Source of the DNA: Paenibacillus sonchi
GTDB lineage: Bacteria; Bacillota; Bacilli; Paenibacillales; Paenibacillaceae
DNA length: 64,000 nucleotides
Direction of reading: 5' to 3'
Assembly (NCBI RefSeq): GCF_016772475.1
Contig: NZ_CP068595.1
Location: forward strand, 248,001 to 312,000
In this document: positions 29,934 through 38,025 of the stretch, in pieces
Position numbering within the stretch: the first letter of the stretch is position 1
Layout: every line of letters begins with the position of its first letter
The notes under the pieces: generated by a model
The model's input: only the letters and a program-made list of their open reading frames with translations
What the model was told of the DNA's origin: nothing
Databases searched by the model: none
Position numbers and translations under genes: made by a program

Positions 29934-30536
29934 CTTATGCTCCTCCTTGGAGTGTTGCTTACTTAGTTAAACCTGCAAATTTTTAAAAAACATTGTAGAG
30001 GAGGGTCACTACCAGAAATGTTTGGGCTTCCGCCCGCTGTTATACCCGGATTTCTGATCTCACACTAAGCGGTTGAAATCCGAGTATAGCGTATGCTTCC
30101 GATGCGAGCTTTCCTGCGGAAAGCTTTCAGGCAGCCACTATGTTGCTCCAGCTCCAAAATTTCTTCGCCGCTTCAACAACGGCATTTCTGCTGGTGTTGA
30201 AGCGCAATCCGCCTAGCCAGACATTACCTCCCACACTTCTCCCGGCCGGGCCTGTAACTAATTCAAGTGGAAAAAGTAAACTTAAATCCCTCCATCCCGC
30301 TTCCCCGCTAATGTTAAGTGGAAAAAGGACAACTAATTTGCCCCATTCGCACGCTTACCCGGAAATTTGTTCATTTTAAGTTTACTTTTTCCCACTATTC
30401 CCTCTTTTAGGGGCTTTTTTGTTTCATTTAAGTGTACTAATTCCACTTCACCTTCCCTAGCTCTCCCCACAATAGGAAACCTCAGTTTTCCAATTAAATA
30501 AGGGGTAAACCTTCCTCCTAAACATATAAATTCTTG
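29934..30536. other. Repeat-rich spacer between the T-box leader and leuS
   Basis: There is no convincing gene in these 600 bases. The region holds an AACGGCATTTCTG/CCTAGCC unit (30178-30218) like the tandem units at 55.3 kb, and four copies of the GTGGAAAAAG..ACTAATT motif in both orientations (30265-30448). Leader and synthetase are usually adjacent, so this DNA looks inserted. Confidence 0.6.
30265..30448. repeat. Cluster 1 of the GTGGAAAAAG..ACTAATT motif
   Basis: Direct copies stand at 30265-30286 (AAGTGGAAAAAGTAAACTTA) and 30315-30340 (AAGTGGAAAAAGGACAACTA, then ATTTG). Inverted copies stand at 30376-30397 and, shortened, at 30430-30448. Two direct followed by two inverted copies could fold into a long hairpin in RNA. 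Confidence 0.75.
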
Positions 30537-30850
30537 CAAAAAAACCTCCCATCCCTAGCGTATGATCGCTAGGGACGAGAGGTTTGAATTCCCGTGGTAC
30601 CACCCTAGTTAGCGGCTGGGTATACTTTACCTGCCACTCACTTTGACACCCTGTAACGGGGGTGAGGCGACGACAGTTCACACACTGGCTTCCGCATCAT
30701 TTGCCTTGCGGGGCCTGCGGCTTGCGCCGTTACTCGGAGGTGAGTTCATCCGTTCCGTTAACCGGCTTGCACCACAGCACCGGCTCTCTGCCATAACGTT
30801 CCGCGAATTAATAATCCTCTTCTTCGAACAACTATTCAAATGCTAACTGT
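30537..30850 (-). ncRNA. T-box leader, probably leucine-specific
   Basis: The minus-strand transcript contains the T-box core GGGTGGTACCACGGGAATTC (about 30586-30605). A terminator follows (stem CCCTAGCG/CGCTAGGG extended by AACCTC/GAGGTT, then T7, 30537-30586). Upstream, a Stem I region has an AGAGAG element and GATGAACTCACC. There CTC (Leu) is the most likely specifier; by strict spacing from GAA it could be read TCA. Uncharged tRNA-Leu would favour the antiterminator. The next gene in this direction is leuS. Confidence 0.9.
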
Positions 30851-30963
30851 AATATTACACAACATTATAACTAAAAGCTTTGACTATAGTCAACGTTGGA
30901 ATTATCTGAAATACAAGCTGTATAGCGACAGAGGGGAAATCAGGTTGAGCAGTACATGGGCAA

Positions 30964-31431
30964 CTATGCCGGTGTAAATGTTTTGGTCCGCCATACGACG
31001 AGGTACATGGGGACTACGGGGACGAGAATGAGATAATGCCGCAGAGGCAGCTTTTGACGGTATGACATAATGCCCTTTAATGAAAATGTACCGGTCTGCC
31101 TCCGGGCTTGATAGAGCAGAATCCCAAGCATGGCCGGTGTGAGCCAGACTATCGTTTCTATGTTGATGGAAAGCGCAATGGAAAGGCCGGCTTTATGTAA
31201 TACAGGTGAAATAAAAAGAAAAGACTGTAGTACCGTACAGTTCTCTGAAGCCGAATTTGAGTTTGGAATCGCTGATTCCGGCCAGCCCGGACAATTCCAG
31301 CAGAGAAGGGGGCTGCTCCATCCGCTGCTGCAGAATCCTGCCTGCCTCGCGCACCCGCTCAATAACGTCCTTGCGCAACGGCTTGTACAGCTCTGCAATG
31401 GCGCTTCGTCTTCAAGCAAAAGCCTCTCCGC
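30964..31431 (-). pseudogene. Fused remnants of an AraC-type regulator and a membrane protein
   Basis: Two frames carry unrelated pieces. From about 31410 to 31215, ELYKPLRKDVIERVREAGRI and LLELSGLAGISDSKLKFGFR, then ELYGTTVFS, is the first half of an AraC C-terminal helix-turn-helix domain. From about 31210 to 30964, in another frame, a hydrophobic sequence (SINIETIVWLTPAMLGILLY, HYLILVPVVPMYLVV) resembles part of a multi-spanning membrane protein, perhaps of the CPBP protease group. Neither is complete and no start fits both, so this is a deletion scar. Confidence 0.6.
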
Positions 31432-32499
31432 CTAAACCGGCTTTCGCTTAATATAATAAGCCATTATGTGCTGAATTACGACTTTTCCGGCCGCAAAAAC
31501 CGGCACCGCCAGAATCAGGCCAATCATTCCGGCCACCTCCCCACCCACCAGCAGCGCAAAAATAATCAGCAGCGGATGCAGATGCAGCCTGCGGCCCACC
31601 ACCTGCGGCGATATGACATTGCTCTCCAGCATCTGGCACAGGGTGTTTACGACGGCAACCAGCAGCACCAGGCGCAGCGATAGGGTGGAAGCCATCACAA
31701 TCGCGGGCGCCGCCCCCAGAAACGGTCCCATATACGGAACGATATTGAACACCGCCACCACACAGGCGAACAGCAGCGCATAGGGCATACCGATGATCGC
31801 ATAGCCGATATAGGCCAGCACCCCGATGATGATGCAGACCAGAAATTGTCCGCGGATATAGTTACCAAGCGCGTCATCGATATCCCTCAGCATCTTGACA
31901 ATCGATTTCCGGCGCGAGCGCGGCAGACAGGAGACCACGGTCCGTTCGAAGACATCAAAATCCTTCAAAATGTAGAACACCAGAAAAGGCACGATAAAGG
32001 CGTCAAACAGCACGCCAATAGTCGAACCAATGTTATCGAGAAAATGGGAGATGCCGCCGGCCAGACGGCTTTCCAGCTTAAAGAACCAGTTGTTCATACC
32101 CATCTCGACTCCCGGCGGAATCAGCCTGGTATTCATGTTCCGCATCAGGCCCTGCGCATGCAGCGTTATTTCCGGCAAATGCTCGTTCAATTCTTCAAGC
32201 TGCTCGATGAACATGGGAATCAGATTGATGAGGATAACCGCCAGCGAGGTCAGAAATACAGCATAGATCAGCAGCACGGCCACACTGCGCGGCATTTTGC
32301 GTCCGGCAAGCATACTGACTACCGGGTTCAGCACATATGAAATGATCATAGCTGCCAGAAACGGCGCAAGGATGGCTTTTAGAAACTGGAAGACTCCCTG
32401 CAGCATTGGACGGAGCAGCCATACAAAATATAAAATGATCAGGGCGAGCAGGACTCCGATCATCCAGCGGAACCATTTACTGTGGGACCACTCCTCCAT
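31432..32499 (-). CDS. AI-2E family transporter (YrrI-like)
   Basis: This 355-residue membrane protein has about eight helices, with the family pattern LAPFLAAMIISYVLNPVV, FYILKDFDVF, GQFLVCIIIGVLAYIGYAI and VPYMGPFLGAAPAIVMA. Proteins of this family include TqsA and Na+/H+ antiporters; the substrate here is unknown. The B. subtilis homologue yrrI lies in the same chromosomal neighbourhood (near yrvO and cymR). Start behind CAGGAGGGA. Confidence 0.9.
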   Translation of the reverse strand: MEEWSHSKWFRWMIGVLLALIILYFVWLLRPMLQGVFQFLKAILAPFLAAMIISYVLNPVVSMLAGRKMPRSVAVLLIYAVFLTSLAVILINLIPMFIEQLEELNEHLPEITLHAQGLMRNMNTRLIPPGVEMGMNNWFFKLESRLAGGISHFLDNIGSTIGVLFDAFIVPFLVFYILKDFDVFERTVVSCLPRSRRKSIVKMLRDIDDALGNYIRGQFLVCIIIGVLAYIGYAIIGMPYALLFACVVAVFNIVPYMGPFLGAAPAIVMASTLSLRLVLLVAVVNTLCQMLESNVISPQVVGRRLHLHPLLIIFALLVGGEVAGMIGLILAVPVFAAGKVVIQHIMAYYIKRKPV

Positions 32500-32660
32500 A
32501 TTATCCCTCCTGATGTATTCACCCTAAGACAGGCATGCAATATCAGTATGTGTGGGAGGGGGACGAAATAACCTTTTTTTCAAACAAAAGTTGTTTTTTT
32601 GTTATCCAGGTTCGGAAATTGGTATGGCGGACGGAGCTGGCGCTGGCTAAAATCATATTG

Positions 32661-32674
32661 TAAAAACGCTTTCA
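32661..32674. promoter_or_regulatory. Probable cre site (CcpA) before the lichenase remnant
   Basis: The minus strand reads TGAAAGCGTTTTTA, one mismatch from the catabolite-responsive element consensus. It ends 22 bases before the start codon of the truncated beta-glucanase, where CcpA would block transcription on good sugars. Confidence 0.5.
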
Positions 32675-32696
32675 TTTTAAGGAGGGATGTTTTTCT

Positions 32697-32852
32697 ATGA
32701 AAATGCTGAAAAAATTGTACAGCGTTGCTCTGACTCTGCTGCTTGCCGGAATGCTGGCAGGAACTCCGCCTGTTTCGGCGGCCACCGTCTTCTATGAGCC
32801 TCTGACCTACTTCAATCCCGTAACCTGGCAAAAAGCCGACGGCTATTCCTGA
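32697..32852 (+). pseudogene. Truncated beta-glucanase (lichenase, GH16), N-terminal 51 residues
   Basis: A GGAGGG site precedes an ATG that opens a good signal peptide (MKMLKKLYSVALTLLLAGML, ending VSA) and the start of a mature lichenase, FYEPLTYFNPVTWQKADGYS, where bacterial GH16 enzymes continue with the catalytic domain. A TGA then ends the frame and the DNA changes to an S-layer-type sequence on the other strand. The catalytic EIDIEF region is absent, so the product is inactive. Confidence 0.75.
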
Positions 32853-33180
32853 CCGCTGTCCCGTCCGCCTGCGCGGCCAGCACCGTCTGCGAGGCAGCCT
32901 CCAGCCGAAAAGCCCGGCTCAGTATGACTGCCATTTCTGCGCGGGAGACTGCCCGGCCCAAATTGTCCCTGGCCGTCGCCTTGCAAAATCCCGGTGGCTG
33001 CCAGCCTGTCCACCGCCGGCGCAGCCCAATGCCCGTTCATATCGGCAAACGCTGCCGTTCCGGCTGCAGGAGTGCCGCCTGCGCTTGCGGCTGATCCGGG
33101 AAACCTGTCCATCCCCGCTGCTGCTTGTGCCGGTCCGTGTTTCCCGGAAACTGAAGCCCTTACAGCAGCATAACCGCAAT
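32853..33180 (-). pseudogene. Fragment with one S-layer homology (SLH) domain
   Basis: A minus-strand frame reads AAFADMNGHWAAPAVDRLAA, then TGILQGDGQGQFGPG, a typical SLH opening. One base later in frame the rest follows, VSRAEMAVILSRAF. No start, signal peptide or remaining domains are present. SLH domains anchor exported enzymes to cell-wall polymer. This piece lies tail-to-tail with the truncated lichenase. Confidence 0.65.
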
Positions 33181-33413
33181 TAGAAATTTGGATATTCCTT
33201 TACGGTAAGATCCTGATAGAATTCCGGCGTTGCTGCCGGTCGATTTCAGTATAGGGTCCGCTCCCTGCAGGTAACATACCAATTCCTTAGGGCGTATAAC
33301 AAAGATGCAACTTCCGTAAAAAAAAGCAAAAAGCCCAATCCTCAAGCGGCTGCAGCAGCCGCCAGGGATTGGGCGCGGTGAGTCTATGTAACTCATTTGG
33401 AGCATGAACCAGG

Positions 33414-33629
33414 CTAAGGATCAGGAAGATGCATGGATCTGCGGATAATCCTGGGCAATCTCTTCCCGGAGAACAGATCGTCAAGCGAGCTGAGTGTACC
33501 GTCTTCTTCCACCTGATACACCGACATTTTCTCGCCGTTGACTGTCAGTTCGATGAAGCAGCCCCAGCAATAGAACTGGTGGGAACCAATCTTGCCGATA
33601 TCCTTGGAGTTGCAGTTTGGACACTTCAT
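33414..33629 (-). CDS. Small zinc-ribbon protein
   Basis: This 71-residue protein (ATG 33627-33629) opens MKCPNCNSKDIG and has FYCWGCFIELTV: two Cys-x2-Cys pairs that would bind one zinc ion. The rest, including VYQVEEDGTLSSLDDLF, is conserved-looking but not a domain I know. It lies 14 bases after the PRC-barrel gene on the same strand, so the two are probably co-transcribed. Confidence 0.75.
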   Translation of the reverse strand: MKCPNCNSKDIGKIGSHQFYCWGCFIELTVNGEKMSVYQVEEDGTLSSLDDLFSGKRLPRIIRRSMHLPDP

Positions 33630-33643
33630 ATAATACATTCCAC

Positions 33644-34165
33644 CTATCCGTTAACAATATTAATGGCTTTTTGAAGCCGTTCTTCGCTCATCGCGGGAAC
33701 CAGCACCGAATTCTCCCCAATGGACATTCCTTCAGAACAAGGCAGCCATTTGCGGCCTTCGATCAAATCAGTTACTAGCCCGTCACTGATTTCCAGCGCT
33801 ACTATTGTGTTTCCCAACTTCTGGTCAAAATAAACATCGGATACCCGGCCAAGAATCGTTCCGGATGCCGTAAGCACCTGAAGATCCTTCAATTTCTTTT
33901 TTCCCAGAAGGAATGTATAGGGTATATGGTCAGTATCGGCCTTGACAATCGACTCTTTACTGCGGATCATGACAGCATCCTCGCCGTAAGCGACAATATC
34001 TTCCCATGCCACAACTTTCACATGACTGGAGAAAAAAGCTTTGCTTTCCAGTTCAATACCCGTAATATTCCAATTTGAATCCAGTAATATGTCGACAATT
34101 TTGCCGATTTCGTTACCTTCTTCAACCTCGTATACAGCCAAGCCGATCATTTCTTGAAGTTTCAT
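33644..34165 (-). CDS. PRC-barrel domain protein (YrrD-like)
   Basis: The protein has 173 residues from the ATG at 34163-34165 (GAGGGGA site). Two PRC-barrel repeats are visible, about 1-75 (MKLQEMIGLAVYEVEEGNEI) and about 88-165 (LKDLQVLTASGTILGRVSDVYFD). Such domains occur in RimM and in sporulation proteins and usually mediate binding to RNA or protein. In B. subtilis yrrD neighbours the cysteine desulfurase yrvO, as here. Confidence 0.85.
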   Translation of the reverse strand: MKLQEMIGLAVYEVEEGNEIGKIVDILLDSNWNITGIELESKAFFSSHVKVVAWEDIVAYGEDAVMIRSKESIVKADTDHIPYTFLLGKKKLKDLQVLTASGTILGRVSDVYFDQKLGNTIVALEISDGLVTDLIEGRKWLPCSEGMSIGENSVLVPAMSEERLQKAINIVNG

Positions 34166-34267
34166 GGCTGTTAATGTCCCCTCACTTTGAGTGTACTTAC
34201 GGTTTCCCTCACAGTTGAAGAACACTCAAACCCTAAAACGGCGACAAGGCTGCAAAACAGCCCAGTC

Positions 34268-35413
34268 TTACTTACGCAGCCGTTCCAGGATGGTTTCAAC
34301 TTTTTGGGCCACGTACTCCATTTCTTCATTAGTATTACCCAAACCTGTGCTGAAACGAATCGCCGAATTCAAAAGTTCATCCGGAAGCTTCATCGCCTGC
34401 AGCACATGTGAGATTTCCAGGGAGCCTGAAGTACAGGCCGAACCGCTTGCGGCTGCAATCCCCTCCATATCCAGATTCATCAGCATTACATCGGTGCTCA
34501 CTCCAGGAAAGCTCAGATTCAGGATCCCCGGCAAAAAATGCTGCTTGTCCCCGTTGATGACGTAGCTCTCTCGGCCGATCCGGCGGTCGAGTTCCTGCAG
34601 CAGCACTGTCCTCAGCGTTACCGCCTTCTCCCTCCGCTGCTCCAGCCCCGTAACCGCAAGCTCTACGGCCTTGGCAAATCCGGCAGCACCTGCAAGGCTT
34701 TCGGTCCCTGCCCGTCTGCCGCGCTCCTGCAGTCCGCCATGCTGTCTTGGCTGCAAGGGAGCGCCGCGCCGGACATAGAGACCGCCGATCCCTTGAGGGC
34801 CATTGATCTTGTGAGCGGTGAAGCTCATATAATCCACTGGAAGCTCGTGAAGAGTAACAGGCAGTAAACCAAGAACCTGTACGGCGTCGACATGGAACAG
34901 GATGCCGCGCTCTGCGGCTAATCTGCCAATCTCTTGTATAGGTTCTACAGTTCCTACCTCATTATTCGCAAACATCACACTGATCAGCACCGTATCTTCC
35001 CGCAAAGCCGCTTCTACATCGGCAGCAGATACACGCCCTTCCGTATTGACCGGCAGATAAGTAACCGAAAAGCCCTGCTTCTCCAGCGCTTCACAGGTGT
35101 GCAGGACCGCATGATGCTCTACAGCTGTCGTAATGATATGTTTCCCTTTGTGGGCCGAAGCCGAAGCCGCACCGAAAAGGGCGAGATTATCACTCTCGGT
35201 GCCGCCGCTGGTGAATACCCATTCATCCGGCGCACAGCCCAAAAAGCCCGCAATAGTGTCGCGCGCGCTATTGATAATCTTTTTGGCAGAACGCCCGTAT
35301 GTATGCACACTGGATGCATTGCCAAACTGCTCAAGCAGCATATTGTACATGACCTTCGCCACCTCCGGATGCACCGGGGTCGAGGCGGCGTGGTCCAAAT
35401 AGATCGGTTTCAT
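34268..35413 (-). CDS. Cysteine desulfurase (IscS/NifS family, YrvO-like)
   Basis: This 381-residue PLP enzyme opens MKPIYLDHAASTPVHPEV and has SGGTESDN, HVDAVQ, the PLP lysine in SFTAHKINGPQGIGGLYVR and the catalytic Cys in SGSACTSGSLEISHVL. It takes sulfur from cysteine and passes it on. In Bacillus YrvO serves MnmA in 2-thiouridine formation, and mnmA lies about 7 kb away here, beyond the integrated island. No scaffold genes are adjacent, which fits a tRNA thiolation role. Confidence 0.93.
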   Translation of the reverse strand: MKPIYLDHAASTPVHPEVAKVMYNMLLEQFGNASSVHTYGRSAKKIINSARDTIAGFLGCAPDEWVFTSGGTESDNLALFGAASASAHKGKHIITTAVEHHAVLHTCEALEKQGFSVTYLPVNTEGRVSAADVEAALREDTVLISVMFANNEVGTVEPIQEIGRLAAERGILFHVDAVQVLGLLPVTLHELPVDYMSFTAHKINGPQGIGGLYVRRGAPLQPRQHGGLQERGRRAGTESLAGAAGFAKAVELAVTGLEQRREKAVTLRTVLLQELDRRIGRESYVINGDKQHFLPGILNLSFPGVSTDVMLMNLDMEGIAAASGSACTSGSLEISHVLQAMKLPDELLNSAIRFSTGLGNTNEEMEYVAQKVETILERLRK

Positions 35414-35610
35414 GACGATGGTTCTCCGCTTCTTCTTTATTCAGGATTTTCATACAGGACTACTCGATTATAACGCTGAACCTGTTCTTTTACCACCTGT
35501 CAATAAACACAATATTGTAATAAGTAGCCGGGGGCTGCCGGGAGCAATATCCTAAAAATTGTTGCGAGCATACGTGCACCTGAAACAGCCTTTTAGTACG
35601 AAACGGCTCG

Positions 35611-36090
35611 TTATTTATCCAGGGATCCCATTTCTCCCAATCTGGCGGGGAGCTGTTCCTCAGAAATCACCTCGATGCCATTTCGTCTGAGCAGCGCAGC
35701 GGTCACACCCTCACCCGGAATTTTCTGCCCCGCAAATGCGCCATTGTAGATCATGGAGCTCCCGCAGGAAGGGCTGTTTTCTTTGAGAACTACAATCGAC
35801 GCTCCTGCGTTTCGTGCCTGCTCCAGCGTTTTATAGGCACCTTGGATATACATTTCGGAGACATCGTTACCCAGCCGGTCCATCACCTTCGCAGTTCCGT
35901 CCAGCACGGCTCCCCCATCACCGCCAACAATTTCCGCCGGCTCTCTCGGAGTGGAGAACCCGCCAAGAAGCTCGGGGCATACCGCCACCGCCCGGTTATT
36001 ATCCAGCAGCTGGTGAATCGTCTCATCCAAACAATCTGTACTGTTGTACCTTACCTTCATTCCTGCCAGGCAGGAGCTCACGATTATCAT
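35611..36090 (-). CDS. DUF523 family protein
   Basis: This 159-residue protein has the family's conserved cysteine pattern: VSSCLAG.KVRY..., VCPELLGG...PREPAEIVGG and KENSPSCGSS.IYNG. The cysteines suggest metal or cluster binding, but no biochemical role is established to my knowledge. Start behind AAGGAGAG. It is divergent from the YedK-type gene, with only 85 bases between them. Confidence 0.85.
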   Translation of the reverse strand: MIIVSSCLAGMKVRYNSTDCLDETIHQLLDNNRAVAVCPELLGGFSTPREPAEIVGGDGGAVLDGTAKVMDRLGNDVSEMYIQGAYKTLEQARNAGASIVVLKENSPSCGSSMIYNGAFAGQKIPGEGVTAALLRRNGIEVISEEQLPARLGEMGSLDK

Positions 36091-36175
36091 GGAATTTCTC
36101 TCCTTCGCATTTATTCCATAACTTCATTTATAATAGAACAATATAACCTTCAGAGACACAAGGGGGTACTGCAAA

Positions 36176-36859
36176 ATGTGCGGAAGATATACCATTACCG
36201 TAAGCTTGGAAGAATTGATGCTGTGGTATTTGATTGAGGACACCACGATTGTCCATTATGCGCCGAAATACAACGCGGCCCCGATGCAGTCTATCCCGGC
36301 GGTCATTCATGACGGCAAACAGAACAGGCTCGGAGAGCTGCGCTGGGGGCTTGTTCCCTCCTGGGCCAAAGAGGACAAAATCGGCAGCAAAATGATCAAT
36401 GCACGCAGTGAATCGCTCCAGGACAAGCCTGCCTTCAGAAACCTGATCAGTACGCGCCGCTGCATCATCCCGGCAGACGGATTCTATGAATGGAAACAGC
36501 AGAACGGAAGGAAGCAGCCGATGCGGATTACGCTGAAAAGCGGGGAGCTTTTTTCCATGGCCGGCCTGTACGACATATGGATGGATGCCAGCGGCAACAG
36601 GCTCAGCACCTGCACCATTATCACCACCGGGGCCAACAGTCTGATGGCGGATATCCATGACCGGATGCCGGTTATTCTCAGCCGCGAAGCAGAGTCGGAG
36701 TGGCTTGACCGCAATAACCGTCAGGTTCCGGACCTGATGAAACTGCTGCGGCCCTATGCCGCGGAGCAGATGCGCGCGTATCCCGTGTCGTCAGCGGTGG
36801 GCAATGTGCGGAATGACGCTAAGGAACTGGTTGATGAGGTGAATGAAAGCGCTGGCTAA
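36176..36859 (+). CDS. SOS response-associated peptidase, HMCES/YedK family
   Basis: This 227-residue protein starts with MCGRYT, where Cys2, exposed after Met removal, forms a thiazolidine link with abasic sites in single-stranded DNA. The conserved YNAAPMQSIPA, RWGLVPSWA, NARSESL, CIIPADGFYEW and HDRMPVIL motifs (Asn, Glu, His of the active site) are all present. It shields abasic sites from breakage at replication forks. Start behind AAGGGGGTA. Confidence 0.95.
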   Translation: MCGRYTITVSLEELMLWYLIEDTTIVHYAPKYNAAPMQSIPAVIHDGKQNRLGELRWGLVPSWAKEDKIGSKMINARSESLQDKPAFRNLISTRRCIIPADGFYEWKQQNGRKQPMRITLKSGELFSMAGLYDIWMDASGNRLSTCTIITTGANSLMADIHDRMPVILSREAESEWLDRNNRQVPDLMKLLRPYAAEQMRAYPVSSAVGNVRNDAKELVDEVNESAG

Positions 36860-36976
36860 AAAGTCCATAAATAGACCTCCATAATCCCGATATCTTTGAA
36901 ATATAGGCATTCGCCGTGAACACAATAGGTTGAAGTCCATAGACTGTTGTGGAGATATCATTTGAGGAGGTTATCC

Positions 36977-37273
36977 ATGGATACAAATTATCAACAACTC
37001 GCCTGGAACTGTATGAACAAGTATGTTGGCGTGACTACCACTGACGGTCAGAAATATGACGGGTTTATTGCGCATGTTGACCAGGATTACGTTACGCTGG
37101 CCGTACCCTCAAACGAAATGATTGGTCAAATGAACGGAATGCCCGCCAATGCATCTACTTACAGGCAATTTGGGTACTATCCGGGTTTCTATCCGCGCCG
37201 CCGCTTTTTTCCGAGACGCATACCCTTTGGTGCCATTACCGCTTTGTTTTTGCTTCCATTTTTCGTTGGATGA
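36977..37273 (+). CDS. Small Sm-like protein, 98 residues
   Basis: Start at ATG 36977 behind GAGGAGG. Residues about 15-40 (YVGVTTTDGQKYDGFIAHVD, then QDYVTLAVP) look like an LSm/Hfq-type beta strand pair. The tail is Arg/Tyr/Phe-rich (YYPGFYPRRRFFPRRIPFG) and ends in a hydrophobic stretch. Small proteins of this shape occur in Bacillales, sometimes annotated as spore-coat-associated; I cannot assign a function. Confidence 0.7.
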   Translation: MDTNYQQLAWNCMNKYVGVTTTDGQKYDGFIAHVDQDYVTLAVPSNEMIGQMNGMPANASTYRQFGYYPGFYPRRRFFPRRIPFGAITALFLLPFFVG

Positions 37274-37478
37274 GGCAGAGGCTTCAATCCAGTCTGAATA
37301 AGCCCTTGTCCCCCAAGGGTTCCCGACAATCCCTCTATATATAGAACATGTAGATTTCGACACCTACACCATGCGAGTAGAGTCGAGATAAACCTATATG
37401 GAATCAGGGTTTCCGCGATTTCTCAAAGAGTACAAACTACACCCAAAAACATCAATCTACAAGGTATTTTGTGGGTAC

Positions 37479-37489
37479 AGTGTGGGTAA
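37479..37489 (+). repeat. Left copy of the 11-bp direct repeat AGTGTGGGTAA
   Basis: The repeat is preceded by TGTGGGTAC ten bases earlier. Its right-hand counterpart stands at 41611-41621, next to the integrase remnant. These are candidate attachment-site sequences. Confidence 0.5.
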
Positions 37490-37500
37490 TTAAAAACAAC

Positions 37501-37538
37501 AAAGAGCCGCTTCAGGTCAATCCTCGACGGCTCTTTTT
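37501..37538 (+). terminator. Terminator at the left end of the element
   Basis: The 9-bp stem AAAGAGCCG/CGGCTCTTT is followed by TTT. The 750-bp gap it lies in (37274-38025) has no convincing gene. Confidence 0.75.
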
Positions 37539-37617
37539 CGCATTGTGTATGGTTTCTTAAGGATGCTAGTGAATTGTCCCCCGCCTACGCATTACGAGTG
37601 CGTTTCCTAGGGTTCTA

Positions 37618-37710
37618 TAAGGTTCTGTAAGTACTTGTAAGTTGGATATATCAGTACTTAAACGCCTATAAGTCCCTCTAAGGTTCTAAAAGTACTTGTA
37701 AGGCGGTAGA
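37618..37710. repeat. Two direct copies of a TAAGGTTCT..AAGTACTTGTAAG unit
   Basis: TAAGGTTCTGTAAGTACTTG and TAAGGTTCTAAAAGTACTTG stand about 60 bases apart, each followed by TAAG and each containing the palindrome AAGTACTT. A third, shorter AGTACTTAAACG lies between them. The iteron-like layout suggests protein binding sites or recombination sites of the element. Confidence 0.5.
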
Positions 37711-37747
37711 TGAATAGGTAGATAAATTACTGAGTATCATCAAAAAC

Positions 37748-37776
37748 TCCCTTATATAAAATGTTAATATAAGGGA
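37748..37776. repeat. Perfect 10-bp inverted repeat
   Basis: TCCCTTATAT, nine bases, ATATAAGGGA. On the minus strand it is followed by five T, so it may be a terminator; otherwise an operator for the ligase unit. Confidence 0.5.
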
Positions 37777-38025
37777 ATTTAGTTAGTATTAAACTTGGTA
37801 ATTTTACAACTGTCGTAACTACTCCCAGAAGTAGAGCATTTTCATGCAGGCAATGCTGCGGTTCTATTAAAAGGTAATGGTGGCTTTGGGGATCAGGGAT
37901 ATATCCGAAATAATTGAATACATTGGAGAAACCCCGCCGGTGAAGGTTGACGGGTATTTTTATACCCATTACTTCCCTGTCCTTTCCTCTACCAATGCCA
38001 TTTATAATTAGGTAGAGGTGAAACT

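Noticed and set aside
30333..30539. 68-residue frame between the T-box and leuS
   Set aside because: It is made mostly of the GTGGAAAAAG repeat DNA and has no ribosome site.
37300..37500. tRNA gene as the island's attachment site
   Set aside because: No cloverleaf or TTCGAATCC-type arm could be built from the sequence; only the short direct repeat is seen.
37727..37969. 80-residue minus-strand frame at the left end of the island
   Set aside because: It runs through a perfect inverted repeat, lacks a ribosome site and shows no family features.
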